NCBI GenBank assembly: GCA_028284775.1
Contig: JANQRB010000139.1
Span: 124,001 to 188,000 of the forward strand
DNA from: Candidatus Kapaibacterium sp.
GTDB lineage: Bacteria > Bacteroidota > Ignavibacteria > Kapaibacteriales > UBA7675
Direction of reading: 5' to 3'
DNA: 64,000 nucleotides
In this document: positions 28,769-36,781 of the stretch, piece after piece
Numbering within the stretch: the stretch's first letter is position 1
Layout: each line of letters opens with the position of its first letter
Position numbers and translations under genes: made by a program
The notes under the pieces: model-generated
What the model saw: the letters and a program-made list of their open reading frames with translations, nothing else
Database searches by the model: none
What the model was told of the DNA's origin: nothing

Positions 28769-29278
28769 TCACGATGCCTGTTCGCCGAGACGCATCGTCT
28801 GAAGCAATTCGCGGTGCTTCAGCCTTTGTTCGCGTCGCAGCGCCGCTTCCTCATACCGCCGTTTTTCATTTTCCGTCACCGGGCTAAGCTGTGGTACGGG
28901 CAGAGGTTTGCCGTAGTTGTCGATGGCAACGAAGGTTAGATAAGCTTTACTGGTTTGAATCCGGGAGTTATTCAGGGGGTCTTCACGCCAGGCGCGCACA
29001 CCGATTTCCATTGACGTTGTGAATGCGCGGTTAACCATAGCTTGCAGGGTGACAACGTGTCCGATTTTAATCGGCTCGAAAAAGTTAATCTCGTCCACTG
29101 ATGCCGTAACGCAGACGCGGCCGGAATGACGCATCGCGACGAGCGCCGCTGCAATATCGATCCAGTGCATCAGACGTCCGCCCAATAGATTCCCCAATTG
29201 ATTGGTGTCGTTGGGCAAAACGAGTTCGGTCATTTCCACACTCGACTCGGAGGGAGTTTTGTTCACCGTATGCTGCAT
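28769..29278 (-). CDS. Acyl-CoA thioesterase (YciA/BACH hotdog family)
   Basis: A 169-residue single hotdog-domain thioesterase that hydrolyses acyl-CoA. Marks are NQLGNLLGGRLMHWIDIAAA (catalytic region), VTASVDEINFFEPIKIGHVV and AYLTFVAID. A charged helical tail of about 40 residues follows (ENEKRRYEEAALRREQRLKHR). Members of this group prefer medium to long acyl-CoA. The precise substrate cannot be read. It stands alone with spacers on both sides. Confidence 0.9.
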   Translation of the reverse strand: MQHTVNKTPSESSVEMTELVLPNDTNQLGNLLGGRLMHWIDIAAALVAMRHSGRVCVTASVDEINFFEPIKIGHVVTLQAMVNRAFTTSMEIGVRAWREDPLNNSRIQTSKAYLTFVAIDNYGKPLPVPQLSPVTENEKRRYEEAALRREQRLKHRELLQTMRLGEQAS

Positions 29279-29374
29279 AATTATCTTCTTTCCGGCTGAG
29301 TTAATAAAGTCACATTCGCCGCTGTGGGAATGTCGACTGTGACGAATGAGAACGGCGGCGCGTGCAAAGGATGA

Positions 29375-30148
29375 TCAGAGATCTTCTTCCAGATCGTTGA
29401 CGTCGTCATTCAGTTGGCCATTCGGGAAGTTGCGGCGGTATAGGCGGATAGTTTCGCGGGCATCATCGGAATTCTTCAGCTCTACCAGCGTGCGAATTTT
29501 GCCCACATAGGCTAATTCGAGGAATGGAGTATCGGGATAACTATCGATGACGGAATCATAATAGACTATCGCCGACCGCAATGAGCGCATCTTAACATAG
29601 AGAACCGCCGTTTCATATTCGCGGCGGGCCAGTTTTTCCCGCAGCTCTTCAATCCGCTGCGATGCTTCCTGCGCGAGCGAATCATTGGGAAAATACGATT
29701 GATACTCGGAAAATTTACTGATCGCCTGATCCGTATACGACTGATCGCGGTTGAAGCTGGGTGATAGTCTGAAGTAACACATCGCCTCCTGGTAATGCGC
29801 TCGCTGGACAAATTCGCTGCGTGGAAAGGAACGGTAGACGGATGAATAGTTGAATGCCGCCAGAATGTACTCTTTGCGGGCAAAGTTGATTTCGGCGAGA
29901 TAATACTGCGCATCGTCGGCATACTGACTGGCGGGATACTGCAGGCGGATTACATTAAACAAACGGCGCGCATCCAGCCAGTCTTCATCCTGGTAAGCGG
30001 CCATGGCATCCTGAAAGATGTCATCGACGCTTTCCGTCACCGTTGCGGATTCACCACTGCCGCAAGCGCTCATTGCCAGGCTGAGACAAGCAAGCGCGAT
30101 AACTCCCAGGCGGCGACAGCTGAGCTTGAGTAGACTTGTACAGAACAT
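29375..30148 (-). CDS. bamD: Outer membrane assembly lipoprotein BamD
   Basis: A 257-residue TPR lipoprotein. I use the start MFCTSLLKL at 30148. The signal peptide ends LSLAMSAC followed by GSGES. The body holds five TPR-like repeats, including FNVIRLQYPASQYADDAQYYLAEINF and YQEAMCYFRLSPSFNRDQSYTDQAI, where the loop with P and RDQ is typical of BamD. With BamA it inserts beta-barrel proteins into the outer membrane from the periplasmic side. No other bam gene is near. The low-confidence alternative is a CpoB-like TPR lipoprotein. Confidence 0.9.
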   Translation of the reverse strand: MFCTSLLKLSCRRLGVIALACLSLAMSACGSGESATVTESVDDIFQDAMAAYQDEDWLDARRLFNVIRLQYPASQYADDAQYYLAEINFARKEYILAAFNYSSVYRSFPRSEFVQRAHYQEAMCYFRLSPSFNRDQSYTDQAISKFSEYQSYFPNDSLAQEASQRIEELREKLARREYETAVLYVKMRSLRSAIVYYDSVIDSYPDTPFLELAYVGKIRTLVELKNSDDARETIRLYRRNFPNGQLNDDVNDLEEDL

Positions 30149-30304
30149 AGGTCGCAAACTTACACAGTCAGCGTCAATTGTTGCAATAGAATTTTGCGGT
30201 ATCAGTGTCGCTCCCCTTGCTTTCCCCATCGAGTCTTCACCAAAATTTTCGTATCTTGCTGAATTATTTCAGCCATCAATAACGCCGAAGACGGGAAATA
30301 ATTG

Positions 30305-31258
30305 ATGACGGACGGTCAGAACGGTCAGACAGACAATCAGGATGAGTTGAAAGTTACGGCGAGCGCAGCGCAAGAATCTAATCAGGAACAGATGGACATC
30401 GATGCCGCTGCGCAGGCCCAGATCGGACGACGGATAGATTGTCTGGAAAATGGGTTTGTGCGCCTGGTGGACTTCATGGGCAATGATGCCGCTATCGTTC
30501 AGGCGGCGCGTGTTTCCTATGGCGCCGGTACCAAACGACTGCGGGAAGACCGCGGGCTGATTCGCTATCTGATGCGTCATGCCCACACCACCCCCTTCGA
30601 AATGGTTGAATTCAAGTTTCATGTTAAGCTACCGGTCTTCGTCGCCCGGCAGTGGATCCGGCATCGAACTGCCAACGTCAATGAATACAGTGGCCGCTAT
30701 TCGGAAATGCCGGATCAGTTTTATCTTCCGGAGGCCGCGCAGATCCGCAGCCAGAGCGCGGTGAACCGGCAGGGACGCTCCGAAGACACGCTGCCCGAAG
30801 CCGAAACGGAAAAAATTCTGCAGCAGCTGGAAGTCGGCCAGCAGCGATCCTATGCCGAATACCTGGCAATGCTGGAAACCGGCTTCGCGCGCGAACTGGC
30901 CAGGATTCATCTGCCGCTGTCCGTCTACACGGAATGGTATTGGAAAATCGACCTGCACAACCTTTTTCACTTTCTGCATCTACGCCTGGATGATCACGCT
31001 CAATTCGAGATTCGCGTCTTTGCCGAGGCGATGGCTGATATTGTAAAGAACATCGTGCCCCTGGCCTGGGAAGCCTACGAAGATTATCGCCTGCAGGCGA
31101 TCAGGATGACACGCTGCGAAAGAATTGCATTGAAAAAATTGCTGGGACAGCGAAGAGACAACGAACTGGACGACGCGGAGTTAACGGCAATCGGTCTGTC
31201 AAAAAGGGAAATCCGCGAATTTCGGCGCAAACTGGCTGATCTGGATTCTTTACTTTAA
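30305..31258 (+). CDS. thyX: Flavin-dependent thymidylate synthase
   Basis: A 317-residue FAD enzyme making dTMP from dUMP with methylene-tetrahydrofolate and NADPH. The signature RHRTANVNEYS matches RHRx7S exactly. VSYGAGTKRLREDRGLIRYLMRHAHTTPFE and IHLPLSVYTEWYWKIDLHNLFHFLHLR are the other family blocks. An in-frame TTG lies immediately upstream of the ATG. About 40 extra N-terminal residues rich in Gln/Asp precede the domain. hutH starts 21 bases downstream on the same strand. Confidence 0.95.
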   Translation: MTDGQNGQTDNQDELKVTASAAQESNQEQMDIDAAAQAQIGRRIDCLENGFVRLVDFMGNDAAIVQAARVSYGAGTKRLREDRGLIRYLMRHAHTTPFEMVEFKFHVKLPVFVARQWIRHRTANVNEYSGRYSEMPDQFYLPEAAQIRSQSAVNRQGRSEDTLPEAETEKILQQLEVGQQRSYAEYLAMLETGFARELARIHLPLSVYTEWYWKIDLHNLFHFLHLRLDDHAQFEIRVFAEAMADIVKNIVPLAWEAYEDYRLQAIRMTRCERIALKKLLGQRRDNELDDAELTAIGLSKREIREFRRKLADLDSLL

Positions 31259-31279
31259 CATTACAATTCGAACACGCTT

Positions 31280-32800
31280 ATGACTCTTTACCTGGACGGG
31301 ACTTCCCTAACGGTGGAGGACTGCGCTGCCGTCGCTGCAGGGCAGGTGCCGGCAATTGCCTTGAGCGCGGCGGCCTGTGAAGCTGTTGAACGTTCACGCG
31401 CGATAGTTGAAAAATGGGTGAAAAGCGGCCGCGTAATCTACGGTGTCACCACCGGTTTTGGTGAATTTTCCGATGTAAGTATTCCAAGTGACGATCTGGA
31501 GCTGCTGCAGGAAAATCTGGTGATGTCGCACAGCGTAGGGACCGGCGATTGGCTGCCGCGTGAAGTTGTTCGTACCATGCTATTGCTGCGTATCAATGCT
31601 CTGGCACGTGGCTATTCGGGAATTCGCCTCAAAACGCTGAATACCTTGATCGCGATGCTTAATCACGACATTGTACCGGCAGTACCTTCACAGGGATCGG
31701 TCGGCAGCAGCGGCGATCTGGTGCAGCTTTCGCATATCGCCTTGTCGGCGATTGGCCAGGGGCGCTGCCTGACAGTTAGCGGCACGGAGCCGGCCGCGAA
31801 TGCATTAGCCCGGCACGGGATCAAGCCCGTTCGTCTACAAGCCAAAGAAGGTCTGGCCCTTATCAATGGAACACAAATGATGTGCGCCTTTGGCGCCCTG
31901 GCGCTTGCCAAAGCCGAGGCGCTGGCGGAAGTCGCCGACATCACCGGCGCTATGAGCCTGGAGGCGCTGCGGGGCACGGACACCGCCTTTGACGAAAGAC
32001 TCCAACTCCTGCGCGGGTATCGCGGCCAGAGCCAATGCGCCCGTAACCTGCGTAGCTTGCTGCGAAACAGCGCAATCCGCGAATCGCATCGTGACAATGA
32101 CGGCAAAGTGCAGGATGCCTACTCGCTGCGCTGCATGCCCCAGGTGCACGGCGCTTCGCGGGATGCATTCCGCTATGTTCGCGAGGTAATCCAAATCGAA
32201 ATCAACTCGGTCAATGACAATCCGATTATCGTGCCCGACGAGGAGCGGCATATCGAAGGCGGCAACTTTCATGGTCAACCGCTGGCGCTGGCGCTCGACT
32301 TCCTGGCAATCGCCGCCGCCGAGCTGGCGAATATTTCCGAGCGGCGCATCGAACGTCTGGTCAACGGTTCACTGAGCGGAGGGCTTCCTCGCTTTCTTGC
32401 AAAGAACGGAGGATTGCATTCGGGTCTGATGATTGCTCAATACAATGCCGCATCACTGGTATCTGAAAATAAAGTGCTGGCCCACCCCGCAAGCGTCGAT
32501 TCCATTCCCACCTCCGCCAACCAGGAAGATCACAACTCAATGGGCAGTATTGCGGCGCAGAAAGCCTGGCGCGTCGTGCACAATCTGGAACGTGTTCTGG
32601 CCATCGAGTTGCTTAGCGCTGCCCAGGGCATCGATTTTCTGCGTCCGCTGCAATCCAGCGAACAGCTCGAAGCAGTTCACCGCTGCGTACGGGAAGAGGT
32701 AAGTTTCAATGATGCCGATCGGGTGTTGTACGACGATGTGGAAGCGGTTCGCCGTTTGATTGCTACCGGTAAAGTCGCTGCAGCCAGCCAATTGAGCTGA
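31280..32800 (+). CDS. hutH: Histidine ammonia-lyase
   Basis: A 506-residue MIO enzyme that removes ammonia from histidine to give urocanate. YGVTTGFGEFSD, LVMSHSVGTG (the Ser-His pair that marks histidine rather than tyrosine or phenylalanine lyases) and NDNPIIVPDE, HSGLMIAQY and PTSANQEDHNSMG are all present. The prosthetic-group tripeptide reads Ser143-Ser144-Gly145 instead of the usual Ala-Ser-Gly, and it is followed by DLVQLSH where APL is common. No hutU, hutI or hutG is in the window, so this is a lone gene, perhaps co-transcribed with thyX. An aromatic ammonia-lyase with shifted specificity is possible but less likely. Confidence 0.9.
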   Translation: MTLYLDGTSLTVEDCAAVAAGQVPAIALSAAACEAVERSRAIVEKWVKSGRVIYGVTTGFGEFSDVSIPSDDLELLQENLVMSHSVGTGDWLPREVVRTMLLLRINALARGYSGIRLKTLNTLIAMLNHDIVPAVPSQGSVGSSGDLVQLSHIALSAIGQGRCLTVSGTEPAANALARHGIKPVRLQAKEGLALINGTQMMCAFGALALAKAEALAEVADITGAMSLEALRGTDTAFDERLQLLRGYRGQSQCARNLRSLLRNSAIRESHRDNDGKVQDAYSLRCMPQVHGASRDAFRYVREVIQIEINSVNDNPIIVPDEERHIEGGNFHGQPLALALDFLAIAAAELANISERRIERLVNGSLSGGLPRFLAKNGGLHSGLMIAQYNAASLVSENKVLAHPASVDSIPTSANQEDHNSMGSIAAQKAWRVVHNLERVLAIELLSAAQGIDFLRPLQSSEQLEAVHRCVREEVSFNDADRVLYDDVEAVRRLIATGKVAAASQLS

Positions 32801-33237
32801 GCAAAGGAAAGGATTTAAAATGACGAAAGAAATGCACCAGTCCATGATAGCACTTCTTCGTCACTGATCCCCTGCCGCCGGGTTATTTTTCGAAAATGTC
32901 TTTGACAAATCCCTGATAGTAATTTCAAGCGTGGCACCACACTGCCGGAAGCCGACTCTTCAGATCGTCGACCGCAAGATAATTTGATTTACTGTGTGGT
33001 TTGGACGTATTTCACGCACGATTACTCGCTTTGTAACGCACTTGATTCACTTGCCAAAAATACGACTTTGCAGTTCTTTCAGGAGTTAAAGCGTGAGGCG
33101 CCAATGGTTTTGATACAGGTCTGTGATTGTAACGCCCCTCTTCCTTCAGGCAAATATAAACAATTGAAGGTCCAATGTCTGTAGGACAACATCTGATTTT
33201 TCTCTAAGGGTTTTTCTGATACCTGGGCTCAAAAACT

Positions 33238-33297
33238 TTATGTTTCAAAATTTTTTGACTTGCTTTAACTGTTAGACGATTCGGATTCGAAACATAA
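33238..33297. repeat. Inverted repeat TTATGTTTC/GAAACATAA
   Basis: Perfect 9-base arms at 33238-33246 and 33289-33297 with a 42-base spacer, in the long spacer before pdxH. Too far apart for a simple terminator. It could be paired regulator half-sites or chance in AT-rich DNA. Confidence 0.3.
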
Positions 33298-33391
33298 CAG
33301 CCGCCAGCAGCCGCTACAGATAATTGCAAGAGCTTCAGCAATAATGCATTGGTCCGCAGCTGACTGTTATGACATCATTGTTTGTCTGCTA

Positions 33392-33415
33392 GACGATACA
33401 CAAATTCGTATCGTC
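33392..33415. promoter_or_regulatory. Palindrome upstream of pdxH
   Basis: GACGATAC and GTATCGTC are perfect 8-base arms around ACAAATTC. It lies 83 bases before the pdxH start codon and has the size of a dimeric regulator operator. No T-run follows, so a terminator is unlikely. Confidence 0.4.
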
Positions 33416-33498
33416 ATTGGAGGAATACTTCGACGCGAGAGACGCCGGTCGAAATGATTGTCTTGCGGAGCACACTAACAGCAATAGGGAGGATCGAC

Positions 33499-34137
33499 GT
33501 GAAAGACATCGCGAAACTGCGCAATGATTATCGAAGGGACAGATTGGATGAATCGGCTGTTCTTCGCGATCCATACGCACAGTTCAAGCAGTGGATGGAA
33601 GATGCCCTGGGCAACAAGCTGCACGAGCCGACCGCCGTTACGCTGGCCACCGCAAGCCTGAGGGGCGTTCCCTCGCTCCGTACCGTCCTGCTTAAGGGCG
33701 TTGACGAACGCGGCTTTCAGTTTTACAGCAATTATGAAAGTCGCAAGGGACGCGAACTGGCGGTCAATCCAAGTGCGGCATTGTTGTTCTTCTGGCCGGA
33801 GCTGGAACGGCAGATTCGCATCAATGGTCGGGTAACACGTCTGCCGCGCGCAGAATCCGAGGAGTATTTTCGCAGCCGTCCATTGGAGAGCCAGCTCGGG
33901 GCATGGGCTTCGGCGCAAAGCAGTACCATTGAAAACCGACAGGTTCTTGAAGATCGCTTTCAGCGCCTCCGCGAAAAGTACGCAGATGGCAATGTCCCTT
34001 TGCCGGATTTCTGGGGTGGTTACTCCCTGCTGCCCGATGAAATAGAATTCTGGCAGGGCGGCGGTGCTCGTCTCCACGACCGGATAGTTTATCAGGCATC
34101 GGAATCGGGTTGGTCTATCAGCCGGCTCGCCCCCTGA
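33499..34137 (+). CDS. pdxH: Pyridoxamine/pyridoxine 5'-phosphate oxidase
   Basis: A 212-residue FMN enzyme that oxidises PNP or PMP to pyridoxal phosphate. I chose the GTG at 33499. It has GGGAGG six bases upstream and gives the family start DIAKLRNDYRRDRLDES, whereas the longer open frame adds 39 unrelated residues. Motifs are PTAVTLATAS, RTVLLKGVDERGFQFYSNYES, ALLFFWPELERQIRINGRV, ESQLGAWAS and the C-terminal IEFWQGGGARLHDRIVY with the ending LAP. It supplies PLP used by HisC, Alr and the YggS-type protein in this window. Confidence 0.93.
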   Translation: MKDIAKLRNDYRRDRLDESAVLRDPYAQFKQWMEDALGNKLHEPTAVTLATASLRGVPSLRTVLLKGVDERGFQFYSNYESRKGRELAVNPSAALLFFWPELERQIRINGRVTRLPRAESEEYFRSRPLESQLGAWASAQSSTIENRQVLEDRFQRLREKYADGNVPLPDFWGGYSLLPDEIEFWQGGGARLHDRIVYQASESGWSISRLAP

Positions 34138-34182
34138 GGGCAGTGCAGCAAAGCCCAACAGCCTCACAACCCTTCTGACAGC

Positions 34183-34215
34183 AAAAAGGCGAATCTTCGC
34201 ATGAAGATTCGCCTT
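34183..34215 (-). terminator. Intrinsic terminator after rpsR
   Basis: AAGGCGAATCTTC and GAAGATTCGCCTT form a perfect 13-bp stem with a four-base loop. Read on the - strand the stem is followed at once by TTT, as expected for a Rho-independent terminator closing the ribosomal cluster. On the + strand no T-run follows, so pdxH gains little from it. Confidence 0.8.
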
Positions 34216-34243
34216 GGAAACTTGTCTATTTTCAGTTTAGGTC

Positions 34244-34486
34244 TTAGTTGATATCCTGAGCTACAAAGGGCATCAGTGCCAGATGTCGAGCATATTTGAC
34301 GGCTTTTGCAATCAATCGCTGCTGGTGTGCCGTCACGCCCGTCAAACGCCGGGGCAGAATTTTTCCCTGATCATTGGTGAATTTCTGCAGGGTGCGCACT
34401 TCGAAATAATCCACGATACGAGAATCGCCAAGAGGATTGGGGCGCTTACGGTTGCGTTGGTCTTGTCGTTTGCTGCGCGGATTCAC
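34244..34486 (-). CDS. rpsR: Small ribosomal subunit protein bS18
   Basis: An 80-residue basic 30S protein that pairs with bS6. The core [50 protein letters not shown] is typical in full, and only the short N-terminus is variable. It follows rpmE on the same strand instead of sitting in the more common rpsF-ssb-rpsR-rplI order. A strong terminator stands 29 bases after its stop. Confidence 0.96.
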   Translation of the reverse strand: MNPRSKRQDQRNRKRPNPLGDSRIVDYFEVRTLQKFTNDQGKILPRRLTGVTAHQQRLIAKAVKYARHLALMPFVAQDIN

Positions 34487-34524
34487 TGACCTACTCCACT
34501 GTAGACATTAATAAACATTGATGA

Positions 34525-34812
34525 TTAGGATTGCGGCTGTTCTTCGGCGGCCGAACTGTCCTGCTTGCCTGCAGCCGCTTCGGCAACCTTCTGCTCTTTG
34601 ATTTTCTGCGTCTTTTCAAAGCGCTTGTTGAAACGATCGACGCGACCGGCGGTATCAACAAGACGTTGTTTGCCGGTAAAGAAGGGATGCGACTTGGAGT
34701 CGATCTCCAACACCATACGATCGCTCTTATAGCAGGAGCGGGTCTTATAGGTCGAGCCGTCCGTCATAACCACTTCTACCGTGCGGTATTCCGGATGAAG
34801 TCCTTTTTTCAT
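34525..34812 (-). CDS. rpmE: Large ribosomal subunit protein bL31
   Basis: A 95-residue 50S protein. MKKGLHPEYRTVEVVMTDGSTYKTRS and HPFFTGKQRLVDTAGRVDRFNKRF are the family blocks. It is the Cys-poor form: the four zinc-binding Cys of zinc-type L31 are missing and only one Cys remains. The final 25 residues are a Lys/Ala/Gln/Ser-rich tail. Its ATG lies one base after the stop of the upstream 58-residue gene, so translation is likely coupled. Confidence 0.95.
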   Translation of the reverse strand: MKKGLHPEYRTVEVVMTDGSTYKTRSCYKSDRMVLEIDSKSHPFFTGKQRLVDTAGRVDRFNKRFEKTQKIKEQKVAEAAAGKQDSSAAEEQPQS

Positions 34813-34813
34813 A

Positions 34814-34990
34814 TCACTTCGCCAAATCGATTTTATCTACTGCTGAAATGTCGGGCACGCGCACGAAACGCTGAAAATAGCGGACCGTACCCTGGTCGGA
34901 TCGGTAGCCCTGAATTACTTTGACGTTGATACTATCTTCGCCTTTTTTTCCCTTTTTGAGCTTATCGCCAAAGGTCTGTTTCTTCGCCAT
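34814..34990 (-). CDS. Small basic conserved-looking protein upstream of rpmE
   Basis: A 58-residue open frame beginning MAKKQTFGDKLKKGKKGEDS and ending DISAVDKIDLAK. The N-terminus is Lys-rich. The second half (VKVIQGYRSDQGTVRYFQRFV) looks like a small beta hairpin. It ends one base before the rpmE start codon, the tight spacing of a translationally coupled pair, and a ribosomal role is inferred from that. I recall similar MAKKQTFGDK-type small proteins beside ribosomal genes in FCB-group genomes, but cannot name the family. It is too short for most gene finders. Confidence 0.75.
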   Translation of the reverse strand: MAKKQTFGDKLKKGKKGEDSINVKVIQGYRSDQGTVRYFQRFVRVPDISAVDKIDLAK

Positions 34991-35199
34991 AATCGAAGCT
35001 CCGACGGATTTTTTTAAGAAGCCCCAAATATAATGAATTCTGCCGGCTCAGGCAAAGAGAATTGTTTGCCAGACCCAATGAATTTCACAGAAACCCATAG
35101 AATCAAGGTCGAACTGCCCGGGCTCCCGAAAGCTGCGAGTCACGCCGGCGCAGTCGATACGGTCATGAATAGCATTCGTTGGCGCCCTTGAATCGGCTT

Positions 35200-36669
35200 C
35201 TACGGAAACAGACCGAGCTGCATGTAAGCGGTCGCCACCTTATCAATCGCCGAAACGTAGGCGGCGGTCCGCATGTCCTTTACTTTCTTATTTGCGCGCC
35301 AAAGATCCATTATCTCATCATAGGCGAACATCATCGTGTCTTCGAGGCCCGAATAGACAAGATCGCGTTCGCCGGCGCCCGTCATCAGCATTTTGCGTTC
35401 CTTGTCGCTGAACATCTTGCCCGTTAACGATTCGATGGAATCGATCATGCGTTTTTGCACGCCTTCATCAAAGCGTTTCCCCATCCGGCCAAAACGAATA
35501 TGGGAGATGTTCTTCAACCATTCAAAATAGGAGACCGTCACACCGCCCGCATTGAGGTACATATCCGGTAAAATAAAAACACCTTTATCCAGCAGAATAT
35601 GTTCGGCCTGGGAGGTAATCGGGCCATTCGCGCCTTCGGCGATGATTTTCGCCTTGATGCGCGGAGCGTTGCGAATGGTGATCTGATTCTCCAAAGCAGC
35701 CGGAACCAACACATCGCAGGCATACTCGAGTAATTGCGCGCCGCGCTTGAGCGTCTTGGCTTTGGGAAAGCCGGTGATGGAACCGTTTTCACGGCGCCAT
35801 TCGGCCAGCTCTTCCACTATGATGCCTTTCGGGTTGTAGACGCCGCCGTCCCACTCGGCCACGCCGATTATGATTCCGTCGCCTTCCTCCTGGATAAACT
35901 TTGCGGCATGGTAACCAACATTGCCAAATCCCTGAATAATAATCTTCTTGCCCGCAATCCCGGCTTCGATACCGTAGCGTTTCAGGTCTTTGGATTTACT
36001 CAGAGCATGCCGCAGCCCGTAAAAGACGCCAAGGCCGGTGGCCTCTTTTCGCCCGCGTACCCCGCCCTGCGCTATCGGCTTACCGGTGACGCAAGCCATC
36101 GCGTTGATATCCTCACCGCTGGTGAAGGTTGCGTAGGTGTCCGCTATCCATGCCATCTCACGCTCGCCGGTGCCATAGTCCGGCGCCGGGACATCAACCG
36201 ACGGACCGATGAAATTCTTCTGAACCAGCTGCGAAGCGTAACGACGGGTAATCCGCTCCAGCTCTTCGGTGGTATAATTGTGCGGGTTAACCTTAACACC
36301 ACCCTTGGCGCCTCCAAAGGGCACATGAACGATTGCGCACTTGAAGGTCATCAGGGCGGCCAAAGCCATCACTTCGTCCTGATCGACCAGCTCACTGAAA
36401 CGAATACCGCCTTTGCAGGGCAATTTGTGCTGACTGTGTTCAACACGCCAGGCCTCGAATACTTCTATCTCGCCGCGGATGCGGACCGGAAACTGAAAAT
36501 AATACACTGAATTGCAAACACGAATCTGATCGGCAAGTCCCTGAGGATACTTCGTAACGGCAACAGCTTTGTTGAAGTTTTCCTCTACAGACTTAAAAAA
36601 TGGAATAACGCTTGGTTTAGCCAACGTTTCTGTACGCGCCGCGGATTTCAATGAAGCTCGTTTTGCCAT
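35200..36669 (-). CDS. gdhA: Glutamate dehydrogenase (Glu/Leu/Phe/Val family)
   Basis: A 489-residue enzyme interconverting glutamate and 2-oxoglutarate plus ammonia. PCKGGIRFSELVDQDEVMALAALMTFKCAIVHVPFGGAKGG contains the two substrate and catalytic lysines. DVPAPDYGTGEREMAWIADTY follows, then nucleotide binding IIIQGFGNVGYHAAKF and IIAEGANGPITSQAEHIL. The motif layout is that of the animal-type GDH, and specificity for glutamate is inferred from it. It is a single gene with a hairpin between it and the upstream dioxygenase gene. Confidence 0.92.
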   Translation of the reverse strand: MAKRASLKSAARTETLAKPSVIPFFKSVEENFNKAVAVTKYPQGLADQIRVCNSVYYFQFPVRIRGEIEVFEAWRVEHSQHKLPCKGGIRFSELVDQDEVMALAALMTFKCAIVHVPFGGAKGGVKVNPHNYTTEELERITRRYASQLVQKNFIGPSVDVPAPDYGTGEREMAWIADTYATFTSGEDINAMACVTGKPIAQGGVRGRKEATGLGVFYGLRHALSKSKDLKRYGIEAGIAGKKIIIQGFGNVGYHAAKFIQEEGDGIIIGVAEWDGGVYNPKGIIVEELAEWRRENGSITGFPKAKTLKRGAQLLEYACDVLVPAALENQITIRNAPRIKAKIIAEGANGPITSQAEHILLDKGVFILPDMYLNAGGVTVSYFEWLKNISHIRFGRMGKRFDEGVQKRMIDSIESLTGKMFSDKERKMLMTGAGERDLVYSGLEDTMMFAYDEIMDLWRANKKVKDMRTAAYVSAIDKVATAYMQLGLFP

Positions 36670-36711
36670 AATCGCTAGTTATTGGAATTGGATAATGCGA
36701 GTATTCAAGAA

Positions 36712-36747
36712 CCTGCAAAAATTGACGCCGCGGAAAAGACCGCGGCG
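36712..36747 (-). terminator. Likely terminator after the HPPD gene
   Basis: CGCCGCGG and CCGCGGCG form a perfect 8-bp GC stem with the six-base loop AAAAGA (+ strand). On the - strand it is followed by TCAATTTTTGC, a T-run after a short gap. It stands 34 bases past the dioxygenase stop and before the gdhA start, so it would end the hisC-HPPD message. Confidence 0.6.
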
Positions 36748-36781
36748 CTGACAGTTTGGTTGATATAGGAACAGGGCTTCC

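Larger units (their letters stand above)
32801..33498. other. Long spacer between hutH and pdxH
   Basis: 698 bases without a convincing gene. A 15-codon frame starting at 32820 has a fair AAGGAAAGGA ribosome binding site right after hutH but no support as a gene. The stretch is AT-richer than its flanks. It holds the two inverted repeats listed separately. No tRNA-like cloverleaf was seen. Confidence 0.5.

Noticed and set aside
32820-32867. 15-codon frame with a good ribosome binding site after hutH
   Set aside because: Too short to support and no sign of a peptide family. It may be the relic of a lost downstream gene.
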